Shown here in pieces: positions 33,274 through 44,812 of a DNA stretch of 64,000 nt (its first letter is position 1; the number at the start of each line of letters is the position of its first letter). A program made the translations under genes and the position numbers. The stretch covers positions 12,822,042-12,886,041 of the forward strand of contig CM055272.1 in NCBI GenBank assembly GCA_029237695.1, read 5' to 3'. The notes beneath the pieces are model-generated. The model was not told where the DNA came from and did no database searches. It saw nothing but the letters and a program-made list of their open reading frames with translations. This DNA is from Conchocele bisecta (taxonomy: Eukaryota > Mollusca > Bivalvia > Lucinida > Thyasiridae).

Positions 33274-34017
33274 CAGCAGCAAAGTTTAATATCCTGTTAT
33301 TCGGGGGAGGCTGAAACATGAAGACAGCGATTGCGATGATGGATATATGTGCCTACTATTCAGTACACTCCTAAAAGCTACGCATGTATGGAATGTCAGA
33401 CATACAGAACTAAACTAATCAAAGCTACAAATATAGCTCTAATTATTAAATTTATGTATACCAAATTATTTAGACCTAGGTTGAAATCAATTACTGCTAA
33501 TTCAATTTAGCGTGTGGTGAAATAAATCAATGTTATATTTTTATTTCATCCAACATTACTTGAAATGAAAGTTAGAGCTAGCATTAATTGAGTTTCACAT
33601 TGATCTAAATGACTTAGAACTATCATACAATGTAGATTTAATTCAATTAGACCTACTTTTTGTCGCGCCCGCTTGCGGAAAGCGCGATATAGTCGGCACT
33701 TTGGCGTACACGTACGTACGTACGTACGTGTGTCCGGTTAAAGTTTTTGGTTAAAGTTTTTTGTTATACTGTATCTCTGCAACTGCTTCGCCCATTACCT
33801 TGAAACTTCACATGGGTGTTTATCATCAATGTCACGCCCGCTTGTGGAAAGCACGATATATTCGCCACTTTGGCCACTTTGGCCACTTTGGCGTACTTCC
33901 GTCTGTCCTTACGTCCGTGTATCCTGTTAAAGTTTGTTGGTTTAAGTTTTTTGTTTAAAGTTTTTCCAAGGCGCGACATGCAGGCTGCGGTCATCTAGTA
34001 ATTGATAGAGCTAGCTT
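33274..34017. repeat. Spacer with two ~170-bp tandem units
   Basis: Units starting TGTC(G/A)CGCCCGCTTG lie at about 33,661 and 33,830. Both contain GGAAAGC(G/A)CGATAT, a CACTTTGG-type segment and GTTAAAGTTT. A GTAC-type tetranucleotide run sits at 33,709-33,728, and CACTTTGGC is repeated three times near 33,867-33,892. No gene is seen from 33,274. Confidence 0.75.
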
Positions 34018-35499
34018 TAGGGGTGTTTCACAGTTATATAGGGAATTTGTATGTCACATTAGTAAAATAATAGATCAAATACAATTCAATGTTTTCATGC
34101 AAAAATATTAACTTCGATATTTTGGCCATATTGTGTGAAAACAGTTTTTGGATCAGGTTCTTTGTTTTGAAACTGTGCTGCCTAAAACACGCCTGGCTGC
34201 ATGGGCCTACAGACACTGCATTTAAATATATAACATGGGCTTGTAATAATGTACAGTGTGTATTTATGATGTTTATAGTGTTTTTGTAAAGAACTGGTCA
34301 GGAACAAACTAATTTCACAATGTTACAGTTATTTTGAGTCGATATATATATAATATAATACCTTTCAAAAGTGTCTGATGTGCATCGCCAAATAGCATGC
34401 GCTTGCATATAGCAATACTACCTGCAATCATGTCACTATATATACAAAATCAATTCTTAATATAGTACCTTCATCGGTTAATGAAATAAAACACATAGTG
34501 AAATTACAATTGCATGTGCTACAGATAAATATGACGTTACACCAACTTCGGCAGAGGGGCTACAGACACTACACATGTTATTATATCTGATAATGCCCAT
34601 TTTACCACAATTAATTGTGTGCAATTAACTTGGTTATGATTTATTTCATGCACAGGTAGTAAGGTAGTTATTAAGCAGTGAAAAAGCAATTACCTGACAA
34701 AACATGTCTTATTTATGTTTTCTAACATATGTTACTTAGACAAAATTGTCAATTATATGTGTTCCCAAATTACGGTAATTGGCTAAAGTGAGTCAGTCAG
34801 TGTCAGAGGTATAGAACTACAATACCATTGTATTATTAAGCTAATCATCTTTCTTATATGACAGTGAAAATGACAAGTAGTGCCATTTTGTGAAATCACA
34901 TTATGGGGCTACAGACACTACCAATTGTACATGTAACTACATGTGGTGCGGTATGGTACAACTATGCTATTATATAACATTTGTGTACACTAAATTGTCA
35001 CAGACACTACATGTACATAAATGTCACACATATTGTTGATATAAGCAGACACTTTGTTTATGAAAGGAGGCAACTTTTTATTAACAGTAAACTAGTAACA
35101 CCAACAGTTGAACACTTTAACAATTAACACCATACATTGTCAGTTGTTTTGTGCATTTTGTGTCACTTTGAAAGTTTTAGAAAAAACACTTAACATGCAC
35201 ATTATTATTTAAACACAAATAATTCCTCCTGTTAGTGCTTTTCTGTGAAAGTGTTGTTCTGGAAGAATGTCAGTCACACTATTCATTGGTTCCTGTGATA
35301 CATCGGACCACGTGGGTGGTGGTCGGGCGAACGAGACTGCGTAAATTAACGGTAGGGGTTCCTTCTTAATAGGAATCACGATTTGCCTGGTTTGGACCTC
35401 AGGTACGTTTTTATCTTTGGCTCTTTAGTTACCTGGGAGTTGAATTGGGTTATTGCCCATTATAAAAGTAGTAAGATTATTACTGATACTACTGTTTTT

Positions 35500-35752
35500 G
35501 GGAGGGGCTAAGTGATTCTGGTGTGGCGAGGACCTGGCATCAGATCAGGATTATTCTGATTTCAGGGCTGAATATGCAGTTTTGTTAATGTAAATATTCA
35601 GTTCTGATTTTGGGATTTTCCCCCCATTTGTATATGTACTTGAACATGTACAGGTAATATATGGGATTTAGTACTAAACCCATTGACCCGGCCTTAAATG
35701 ACCTTAGCTGTTGATAGGCCGTTAAACCCAAACAAACAAACAAACAAACATC
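35500..35752 (+). mobile_element. SINE copy 1 (AAAC-tailed)
   Basis: From CTAAGTGATTCTGGTGTGG through TTTCAGGGCTGAATA and GACCTTAGCTGTTGATAGG to GGCCGTTAAACCC and an AAAC repeat tail at 35,727-35,750. The same sequence order is found inverted at 61,612-61,836. Confidence 0.75.
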
Positions 35753-36354
35753 GGGCCACACATGCACTCCACCTTTCTGGGCCATAAACGAAATTTTGGC
35801 TTTGCTGGTTTATGTGTCCTGGTCAACAACCTGTGCATAGAAAAGTGTGTATTATGCAGTGCTTCTCGTGAACAATATATCATTACATCATACATGTATT
35901 ATACATGATGCAGATGGGAGTGTGCAAGATAATCAAGAGCTATATCGGTCAACAACACCAAGTGGTCCCTTGGTGTGATGGTGCGTCAGTTATAGACATT
36001 AATTACTTCAAAAGAACATGTACTATCATGCTTATGTTGTATTATTTTGATACGATACTGTTTTGGTATGTGGTTTTCTATAATACCTGAGAGACACATC
36101 TCTCTTAGCTACTTGACTTCTAACCGCTGAGGCTGACTGAGACGTATCCATTTAACTTTCTTTATTAAACTGGTTAGAGCGTCTGCCTTCAATGCAACAT
36201 TGCAACATATTTGGCAGAGGCATGATCGTCTGCTGGTCTCTGAAACTCTACGGACTTGGATTGGTTAAAGCTTCCAAAAACTTGTGTAAGTCCCAATTTC
36301 ACGTCTGTGTTTTGTAACATGAATGTTTTAGACCTTGAGCCAGCAATAACCCCC

Positions 36355-36410
36355 TCCCCTCCCCCCCCCCCCCCCCCCCTCCCACCCCCCCCCCCCCCCC
36401 CCCCCCCTTG
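36355..36410. repeat. Poly-C tract
   Basis: A C-run of about 50 bases with two or three interruptions inside element D. Confidence 0.95.
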
Positions 36411-36517
36411 TGGGATTTTTGGTGAGTATGCTTTTCGGATTCAGTAGTCTATTGTCTATCAATGCTGCTTGTCTGCGCTCAAAAAGTCGCTGGATGAACA
36501 AATGGCGGCCATTTTAC

Positions 36518-37205
36518 AAGATGGCCTCCGAACAGTATTATTTTGTTTTATCAAGGACTGTTAACTTTCAGTCTAATCACTATTAACCAGGTAAATTGCT
36601 ATAATTAAGTCACAATTTGAATGTAAAATGATTTAGAATACATTTTACATTTAATTACATCCGTAAATGGCAATATATTTCAAAATGGCTGCCGAAATAG
36701 TCTGTTTTACAATATATTTCTGCGAGTCGTGTGTTGTTAATAACACATACAGACATTCATAAAGTTGAAACACACATACATTGCTTTTCCTCACAAATAA
36801 ATGGAAAATACAGGAGATAGTCATGCAATAGCCTTCCACAATTGTCAGAACAGTCAAAATGGCCGCCAAAATGTTCTTGTTTTGTTCTATTCTTTACTGT
36901 ATGAGTTGTTATAAACAGCATTTCATGCACCTATTACATGTATACATACCAGTTTGAGGTATACAAATCAAATCATTTGATAACATATACATATCCAGGT
37001 ATACAATGCTATAATATATATTCAAAATGGCCGCCAAAATGATCAGATGTTCAATAATATTGATGCAGTTTTCAATAATTTAACAACACTAACATTGTTA
37101 TGTATAGAGTGTGATATTCTGCCTATTTTCAAAGACAAATACGGATGTATTTCAATCAGTTTGAGTATTGAAGAACTGTTTCAAAGTGTGTCCAAAATGG
37201 ATTGA
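36518..37205 (+). repeat. Five-unit ~170-bp array with ATGGCCGCC core
   Basis: ATGG starts at 36,521, 36,685, 36,859, 37,027 and 37,197, spaced 164, 174, 168 and 170 bp. The shared core is CAAAATGGCCGCCAAAAT; the rest is AT-rich and only weakly alike. Confidence 0.8.
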
Positions 37206-38789
37206 ATGTTGACAAGGAATACAATGTTATTATCGTTAACGAGCACACTTCTGATAATTAAGCGAGCATGATGATCATTGGCCAAGGCAGTTTGTAGTAT
37301 GGTATGATGAATGACATGGGTATGCTTATTGCAAACATGCATAGCTTTCACCCACATTAAGCATCCCGCATATGTCTTCACATGTGACAATAATTTAAAT
37401 TAACCCTTGGTCGTGAGTTGGATTGGTAAATATATACAATACATAGTAACGATATGTAAGTCATGCAGTCACTGATGTAATCAGTTCTACATTAACCACT
37501 ACATGTGCTGTATTCATTCTTCTTATTAAACATTATTGAAACTAATACACCAAATTGTACATGTAGTTGAAAACACGACACTGTTTAAGTACCTGATGCC
37601 AATTAAGTATTGTCACTGTTCTAATTTACCTACAAATATATATACATTTGTATATAATTTGCACTGCCTCGTGGGCCATTGTAAATTGGTAGTGTCTGTA
37701 GCCCCTGTCACACTTGGTTAGAACATAATCATGTTCAACCATTTAAATGTGTAAACAGTTAATCCTATCATAGTTATTTAACAATAGACTGCTTATGGAA
37801 GACTTTAAGCCATTAATATGAGCTTCGTATGTACACTAACGGATAACACTGTGATGATTTTGAATGATTTCAATTGTGCAAAATCATGGAATTACTGATT
37901 TTTCTTCTTTCGAATGCTTTGATAACTAATTCTGGTTGTTTATTCACAGTGGAGCATGATTTCAAGATGTAAACATGTAAAGACTGTGTACATAAGGTCC
38001 AAATGGCTTTAATATACTGGGTATTATGTAGGGGCTACAGACACTGCAAGCTACCTAGATAAATATTGATGGAATTGCTGCCACATGTCTGCTCCATAAT
38101 CTAAGTTGGCTAGATGCTTGTATATCTGTTGTTCTTGTAGATCAGAAAAATGGAGCCAAATGATAGTCATGAACTAAAATATAAAAAATAGCCCTAATTG
38201 CAAATGGGGGCTACAGACACTACGGAATACATGTGTTCAGAATATTTTTGATATTTTATATGCAGAATATTTGGATGTATTTAAGTTAATATATTGAAAG
38301 TATTATATATGTCAGAATTGTAGTATATATTTTTGACTGCATTCTCACAGTTAAATTGTCAGTATGGGTATGCTAATAAAAATTGCAAAAATATAACAAA
38401 GACCTATTTTGAGGAAGTTATGACTATGTTGTGGCTTTGCTATATAGTGCGGAAAGAAATCGAATAAAATACAGAGCACATACCTCATTACCAATACAGA
38501 CATATATATTGATGATAAATTATGTATATATCGAATATAGCTCAGTAAAGTTTAGGTAATTTTAAATGACACAATATAACTATGAAAAAAATACCATTTT
38601 TCAACATTATAATTATTCCTGTGTCAAAACCGCTCAACGTACAGAACATTATTATATATCGTTAGAAAGCTTTCACCGAGTTATATTCAGATAAAATATA
38701 TACAAAGACACACACACAAATTAACATGTATTTAATACATAAACAGGAGAAATCCTGTTTTCCCTATATAACTGTGAAACACTCTTTTA

Positions 38790-39235
38790 ATTATTTGAGC
38801 TTCTGTAGATTTGGCGTTTCATACACTTGGTGCATGGTTTCTTACATTAGCTTGTAATTTCAGGAATGACGTCGTGATGGGTTGTCATTATACTACTTTA
38901 CCCAGCGGAGCTGGCAGAGTGCACGACGGCATGGTGTAGATCTGCTTTACATATTATACTGTAACATTAGCCTGCATGAATGACATTGTTATCCAGCAAC
39001 CTGTCTACAACTATCGGCATCACAAATATGTGCATGATGTAGTTTGGAGCCCATATAACAGTGCGGCTGTAGATACCTGCTTTAGTAGATTAGTGCTGCT
39101 ATATACTAACACTTAGCACATACGTTGTTCACTACCACATACATCGCTCGCATTAGTTGACCAGTGATGAGACTAACCCTGCATGAATGACACCGTTGTA
39201 AGTATGCACTAACTGTAATTTACCAAATACTAATA
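38790..39235. other. Non-coding lead of the element B gene
   Basis: Holds two GCCTGCATGAATGACA/CCCTGCATGAATGACA copies (38,970 and 39,178) and nearby repeated words such as GATTAGTGCTG. It is probably the 5' untranslated or promoter part of the element B gene. Confidence 0.4.
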
Positions 39236-40320
39236 ATGGAGCCTGCCGTTGTGGTGAACAGAAAACTTTCTATTGACAAATGTACTAACGGTAACATGTG
39301 TATCATATGTCAAAAAGGATTCCGTAGTAAGGCAAAGCGGAAAATGGGGGAAGATGGAATTGGACGCTTAAGAGAGGTGGCAAACGAGCGATGGCAGATT
39401 CAGGATTACGAAAACATTGATGTTATAGACCGCATTAGAGACATGGACCGTAATAATATGTTGGAGAAAAACACTACATTGATACATATATCGTGTTATG
39501 GTTCGTTTACCAGTTCATCCCATATAGATCGGATTAGGAAGAAGAAACAGAAAGAACAACAGGAACTTGAAAGTAAATGTGCAGGAACAAGCAGTGAACC
39601 CGTTAGGGTATCAAGAAGTGATGTCCCGCCATGAGATAAAAACCTGTGTATGTTTTGCCAAATCGACGCACGAAAACATACATGTAAAGTAATGGAATTA
39701 GATGTTTCAAAAATAATATTAAATGCATCAACACACGATTTTGTAATGCGCCAGAGACTAGCAGGAATTATCGACTTGGTTGCAGCAGATGGGATATATC
39801 ATCCTCAATATAAAGTTGAGTTTCTACGAAAAGTTGAAAAGAATGAAACCGGTGAGACTTCTACTCCAAAAGGAGTATGTGTCAATGCAGTTGTACGCGA
39901 ACTCAGGTGTGGGTTAGCACGTGGCCATGTGTATACGCTCGTGAATATTTGGGAACGATATTCATACAAACTTAGTGTTGAATTTGAAGTTGACGCTGGC
40001 TGCTACAAATATTGCAGAACCTGGTTTAAGGAAAATCTTGAGAAAACCTCTGCGGGGTGATTGAAATTGTCCCACAACTTGATACAAGTACACCACATAT
40101 TTTATTCGCTACAAAAGCAGCAACATGTAGTAGCTTGATACAGATCCTGAAAAACAAATCAGATGAAACTGACGAGAAAACAGCTGAGCAATGTCTACAA
40201 CCTATTGATACATCTGCTGAGGAATCTAATTTCATGATCGAGATTTATCGCACTGCAGCACGGCTACGAGCTGATATCTAAACAGCACCTACGTTTAACC
40301 GCTGCACAGGCATAACTAAA

Positions 40321-41811
40321 GTGAATGCATCAAAAGTTGTACCTGAACGACTTTATTTCTTCTACAGATGTCTTTGTTCTAGTGAATATGACAGCATGAT
40401 ACATGGGGAGGATGAGGAGGTTTGTGACAAAGAGGACAGTTCTATTCACAACAGCGCTATGAGTATGTCACAGTATGCTGTATTTGTTGTATCAAAGGGG
40501 CAGAAACTAACACCCAAACACATTGGGTTAGGTCTGTCCATTCACTTGACTACTAGATCAAAATCACTTGTCGAGCTGTTACACAGTGCGGGTCATTTCA
40601 TCAGTTATGATATGGTATGGCGTGTCGATACAAGTCTGGCTGCAAAGGAAATCGAAGTGCTGAAAGCTATTGAGACAAATAGCTTTATCCAGTTCGCTGC
40701 TGACAACATAGACATGATGGAGGAGACTCTTGATGGAAAAGGCACGGTTCATGCCACACAGATGGTCGTACTTCAGCGCGAACAGCACGAAGAAGTAGCA
40801 ACAAGTGATCTTATTCCCATTGGCACAGCAAGACCCCTCCAGTTTCCAGAGGAGTTCAACGAACTCAAATGTGCACCAGTTGGCCCTATCAGACAAAAAC
40901 CAACCTTCAGCAAGGTAGTAGAGATCAAGTGGTATGAACCAGAAAGATCTGTGTTTAATGTAGGGGATACCACTGACCTAGCATGGGTACATTCTCGAAT
41001 TGCTGGTTCGGAAGCTCACAGCGTACCGGCATGGACAGGGTTCAACAGCATAATTTCAAAGGTATTAGCAGAGAAAACGAATGTCGGGTACCTGCCCATT
41101 ATAAATGCACCGGCACACGAAGAAGACACACTTTTGACTGTGATAGACCGTTGTATACGCATTTCTGAAAAGGTCAACTGTAGTCAGTCTACCGTTCTAA
41201 CTCTTGATCAGCAATTATACTGCAAAGCCAACGAGCTGCAGTGGGCAAATCCTGAAGCATGTACATCACGTGTAATACGACTCGGTGGATTCCACACTGT
41301 ACTGAATTTCATGCATGCCATTGTCCAGCATTGTACAGACTCTGGATTGGCACATATTTGGGTTGAGAGTGGTGTCTTTGGAGACAACACAGCACAGAAC
41401 AACATATCAGCAAAGTTGTACAACAAGACGGTTCGGGCACACAAGTTAACGTACGAGGCGCTGTGGCGTGTAATGTGGGGAATGCTGGTCAATTGGGCTG
41501 AAGAGCATGACATGGCAATTGATACAGACATCATGGAGAAGGCTCATCCCGTGGCGGAAACGATGGACGATACAAGGGACATACCTGGCATGCGCGAATC
41601 GGTGGATATTCTCAGGGAAACATTGGATAGCTCTGGGTTGAAGGAGGTTCTTCGACAATTTGATCAGGAAAGGCCGGCTGTATTTACATATTGGCGTCAA
41701 TACATGGACATGGTCTCCATTCTATTGCAGTTTATCAGAGCAGAGGGAAGGAAACTGGAAACTCCACTTAGCCTCGTTTACAGCCATGCTCCAGTGGTTC
41801 GCCATATATGA
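40321..41811 (+). CDS. Uninterrupted 496-codon core of the element B gene
   Basis: A single open frame encodes the conserved family core. Recognisable stretches are FIQFAADNIDMMEETLDGKG (about residues 120-140), GDTTDLAWVHSRIAGSEAHS, VPAWTGFNSII, LPIINAPAHEEDTLLTVIDR, STVLTLDQQLYCKANELQW, RLGGFHTVLNFMHAI, DSGLAHIWVESGVFGDNTAQ and VRAHKLTYEALWRVMWGML, ending YWRQYMDMVSILLQFIRAEG. I recognise the pattern from many unnamed invertebrate proteins. The fold is unknown to me. The invariant LTxDQ and GGFH stretches with nearby acids could form an RNase H-like transposase centre, but that is a guess. Long openness amid damage suggests either relative youth or selection. Confidence 0.78.
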   Translation: MNASKVVPERLYFFYRCLCSSEYDSMIHGEDEEVCDKEDSSIHNSAMSMSQYAVFVVSKGQKLTPKHIGLGLSIHLTTRSKSLVELLHSAGHFISYDMVWRVDTSLAAKEIEVLKAIETNSFIQFAADNIDMMEETLDGKGTVHATQMVVLQREQHEEVATSDLIPIGTARPLQFPEEFNELKCAPVGPIRQKPTFSKVVEIKWYEPERSVFNVGDTTDLAWVHSRIAGSEAHSVPAWTGFNSIISKVLAEKTNVGYLPIINAPAHEEDTLLTVIDRCIRISEKVNCSQSTVLTLDQQLYCKANELQWANPEACTSRVIRLGGFHTVLNFMHAIVQHCTDSGLAHIWVESGVFGDNTAQNNISAKLYNKTVRAHKLTYEALWRVMWGMLVNWAEEHDMAIDTDIMEKAHPVAETMDDTRDIPGMRESVDILRETLDSSGLKEVLRQFDQERPAVFTYWRQYMDMVSILLQFIRAEGRKLETPLSLVYSHAPVVRHI

Positions 41812-42659
41812 TCATACGAATTATACAAGATGGGGAACCGTATACCTGGCTGACATGAGTGTTAAGTGACACACACCCAGATGTCTTCCGTGAGTTTATG
41901 AATGGAAACTTTGTTGTCAAACGATCGTAGAATCAGTTCAACCAAATCTCGACAGACCAGGCATTGGAACATGTGAAGAATAAGATATGCAAAGTTGCAG
42001 GAGGGTTGATTGGAATCACTCGGTCTGACAGTGCCAGAGACCGCTGGGGTTTGACTTTTAATGCAAGAAGTAGAATCGTTGAAGAAACATATTCCATTTT
42101 TCACATAGTTGTCGAACACCCAGATGTCACGATCAACAAAAAGGAAACGGGGTTTGCACGAATTACCAGAGACGAAACGGACGTACAAAAGATATAAGAA
42201 CAATGCAGCGCTTTGAAGTGTTTAAACAGGGTCAGCAATCCCTGGTGTCGCTAGCTAGTCATGATGTTGCCACTGACGACATTACCAATGCACTGCTCGG
42301 AGCCGAAACAAGAGGAAGGGAGAAACTACAAGACTTTGTCGAACAAAGGCTGCAGACACAAACCGTAGGCTTATATTAGACACTGCCAAAGTCTAGTTCA
42401 TTGACTTTCAAATATATGTACCTAAAAAAGGCAACGGCGAAGACAACAGAGAAGACCAAAGTATTGACAGCAGACAGAACTCTTCTTCAAAGGTTGCTTG
42501 TGGCCCAAGTATCTGGCAGGAAAATAGATATCTCTCGTCTAATGCAGCATGAATTATTCCCTGTACTACTTTCTTTGGCTGATACGGCAGTCAAATTGCG
42601 ACCAGCTAACACGTCTGTATTGGGGCACATCCTTCAGGCGGATGCATGCAGTGAGAAAA

Positions 42660-43400
42660 ACCCTCCAGCAAATGGTATGAAGACGTGCGCAATCATTGAT
42701 GGACAGTCATTTGTACAGGCAATCAGAAAAGCCAAAAGGGGCACACACATTTGGTGAACTTTCTGATGTGTTTGTGTCCTCAGTCTTCTTCAAGTATGTC
42801 AGAGGGGATTGTACTCGTGTATATGTCGTATTTGATAGGTATGACGTTCTGCCAATTAAGAGTGGAACAATGGATCGGCGGATGGGGACTGGCAGGAGAG
42901 CAATTAGACGCATAATCGAACATGGAGATGTTCCACTACCTTCAAACTGGTCGGAATTCATCAGCATGCCAGAAAACAAAGAGAATATTGCAAAGTTTCT
43001 GTCTGACGAGATCGTCAGAAAATCCCAGGATATTGATGACGAAATTATCACTGCTGGTGGATTTGAAGATGTTCGTGATGCCAAATCATCTGGACGGGAA
43101 ATATCAGCTCTCCATGCTGATCATGAAGAAGCCGACACGAGGATTGTTCTCCATGCTGTGGAAGCACGGACTCAACAGTTCCAGCGGACAATAGTAGCTT
43201 GCTGTGACACAGACATGCTCGTGCTGTTGCTCTACTTCAAAAACCTGCAGACCAATGAAGTATGGTTTCAATCAGGAACGTCAAAGAAGCGGAAATTCAT
43301 AGCTGTGCACAATATTAATATGACCAAGTGATTTCTTCCAGCATTCCACGCCTTGACTGGATGTGATACCGTAAGTCAATTATCTGGACACGCCAAGAAA
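42660..43400 (+). pseudogene. PIN-type nuclease region of element B
   Basis: In order: TCAIIDGQSFVQAI (Asp), VYVVFDRYDVLPIK followed by RR (Asp), HEEADTRIVLHAVE (Glu/Asp), CCDTDMLVLLLYF (two Asp), and after a stop at 43,329, FHALTGCDTVSQLSGHAKK. This is the same motif series as in element A, and the acidic positions are kept. A frame change near 42,757 and the stop at 43,329 break it. The H-x-x-x-GCDT motif aligns with the LLGCDY-type turn of FEN1. Confidence 0.72.
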
Positions 43401-43765
43401 TCATCTGCATGGCATGTCTTTCATAATCAGTTGGATTTGCTGGATGGGCTTGGTGTAGGGGAACCGTGTGAACAAGTGACAATGAACGCTGAGAAATGTG
43501 TGTGCAAACTATACTCCCCCTCAGATGATGTATCATCATCAGATGCACTGCGATGCAAATTGTTCATGAAAGAGAAATGCGAGCCGGAACATCTTCCACC
43601 TACATCTGATGCTGTAGACCTACACATAAAACGCGCACATTACCAGACGGCTGTTTGGTTATCTGCAGCGGAGCCAATACAGAACTTGCATTCTGCAATC
43701 GACTATGGGTGGTATGAATCCGATGGTGCCCTGAAACATTTGTTGATGCGAAAAGACGCAAGTCA

Positions 43766-43921
43766 TGCGTGGACATTCTGACATGCAATTGTAAAGAATG
43801 TGCGACGTCTTGATACACGTGCCCCTCTCACAGACTGAAATGTACCAGTGCTTGTGGTTGCAGTGGTGGTGCAACCTGCAGAAATCCATTGAATGGGGAT
43901 CGGGAGAGCGACAGTAAATGA
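43766..43921 (+). pseudogene. CXC (tesmin/TSO1-like) end of element B gene
   Basis: In a third frame the stretch reads CVDILTCNCKECATS, a stop, YTCPSHRLKCTSACGCSGG, then CRNP and a terminal TGA. Spacing of the cysteines matches a CXC module (CxCK...C...CxC...LKC...C.C). Family knowledge: CXC domains bind zinc and DNA. One stop codon and a frameshift relative to 43,353-43,781 show decay. Confidence 0.7.
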
Positions 43922-44649
43922 ATAGGAATCTATATGTGCCGTATTACAAAATTATTTTTGGCATATGATACAATTATGTGTAACAAGACTCGGCGACTAC
44001 ATGTAATAATCGGACACGTATATATGTAGTAATACATGCATTCAGGTACAAATGTTTACTAATATTCCCATACATGTACATTGAACCTCAGGAATGCATA
44101 GTGTTATTTGTTGCTCATATTCAACATCATAATAATATTTTGAAAATAAAACTGTAACAGGATACAAACTGTTCATAGTACTGAGATTTTCAAAATTCCT
44201 GAGTGCATATTTCGGGGTTGATATTTGGTGGCCATCTTGGATGTATGCAAACTATATACAACCAGGTTATACATTCATGGTATCCAAATGCTTTCTTGTC
44301 TTCAGAAACACCATTCCGGACTCATACGCTCGTGCTTTCATAACATAATCCTCCTTGAGCAAATACAGGGAAAGCATTTATTATTTGGTGACCATCTTGC
44401 TTATTGATTTTCTGACGTTTAAAGCTGAAACACCGCCTGACACTTTATTTTTAAGCAAAGTCTACTGAATGCATTATACTTGATGAGTGTTTACCCATCT
44501 GCCCATTTAAATGAATGTTGGAGCGAATACGGCTGGTAAAACACAAATTGTCCATAGTAATATTAGTGGGGGGGTGGGGGGGGGGGGTGGGGGGGGGTGG
44601 GGGGGGGGTAATTTTATAAAGTTCCGGTGTTATTATCCTTATTGTGCAA
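43922..44649. other. Internal 3' part of element B, with ATGGCC motifs and a poly-G tract
   Basis: Inverted GGTGGCCATCTTGG at 44,227 and GGTGACCATCTTGC at 44,387 are 160 bp apart. A G-run with T interruptions covers 44,569-44,608. No gene is visible. Confidence 0.55.
44647..44649. repeat. Target-site duplication CAA, left, of element C
   Basis: CAA directly precedes TAGTTAGGT at 44,650 and directly follows the inverted end ACCTAACTA at 48,626 (48,627-48,629). Confidence 0.78.
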
Positions 44650-44812
44650 TAGTTAGGTTGGTTAGGGCTATATTTAGAGATTACCGTTACCTGACTGATA
44701 AAAGCACCAAATTTGGCATGAGGCTTCCTTAGGGCATATTAATCAATGTTAGCCTAGGAGCCCTCCGGAGATTTTAACATAAGTACCAAAATTCAAGATG
44801 GCCGCCATCTAT
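44650..44812 (+). repeat. Left terminal inverted repeat of element C
   Basis: Pairs with 48,472-48,626. By eye about 80-85% identical, with a short indel near the outer end. Confidence 0.83.

Larger units (their letters stand above)
34203..38222. repeat. Dispersed GGGGCTACAGACACTAC motif in element D
   Basis: Copies lie at about 34,203 (one mismatch region), 34,555, 34,905, 34,998 (partial), 38,031 and 38,207 on the plus strand, and inverted at 37,687-37,706. All lie inside element D in its outer parts on both sides, the distribution expected of a protein-binding subterminal repeat. Confidence 0.75.
34018..38789. mobile_element. Element D: non-coding inverted-repeat element, ~4.8 kb
   Basis: A perfect 23-bp inverted repeat (34,023-34,045 and 38,760-38,782; start GTGTTTCACAGTTATA) bounds this stretch. 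Left flank TTTA and right flank TTTTA suggest a short target duplication, but the exact ends are uncertain. No open frame of note exists. Inside are a repeated GGGCTACAGACACTAC motif, a five-unit ATGGCCGCC array (36.5-37.2 kb), a poly-C tract and a SINE. The ATGGCCGCC array links it to elements B and C, so it may be a non-autonomous relative. Confidence 0.68.
39236..43921 (+). pseudogene. Element B gene: Cys/His module, core, PIN-type nuclease, CXC domain
   Basis: The best preserved of the three genes. It starts MEPAVVVNRKL. The N-terminal module (39,236-40,060) has NMCIICQKGFRSKAKRK, HISCYGSFTSS, LCMFCQ and CKYCRTWF-like (YKYCRTWF) pairs, probably zinc-binding. The core is one long open frame (40,321-41,811). 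It continues with RWGTVYLADM, KVAGGLIGITRSDSARDRWG, FEVFKQGQQSLVSLASHDVAT and LLQRLLVAQVSGRKIDI. The nuclease-like part and CXC end have their own entries. Breaks lie near 39,632, 40,058, 41,790, 41,870, 42,197, 42,378, 42,757 and 43,329. The gene is therefore not functional as read, unless some breaks are introns. Confidence 0.82.
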
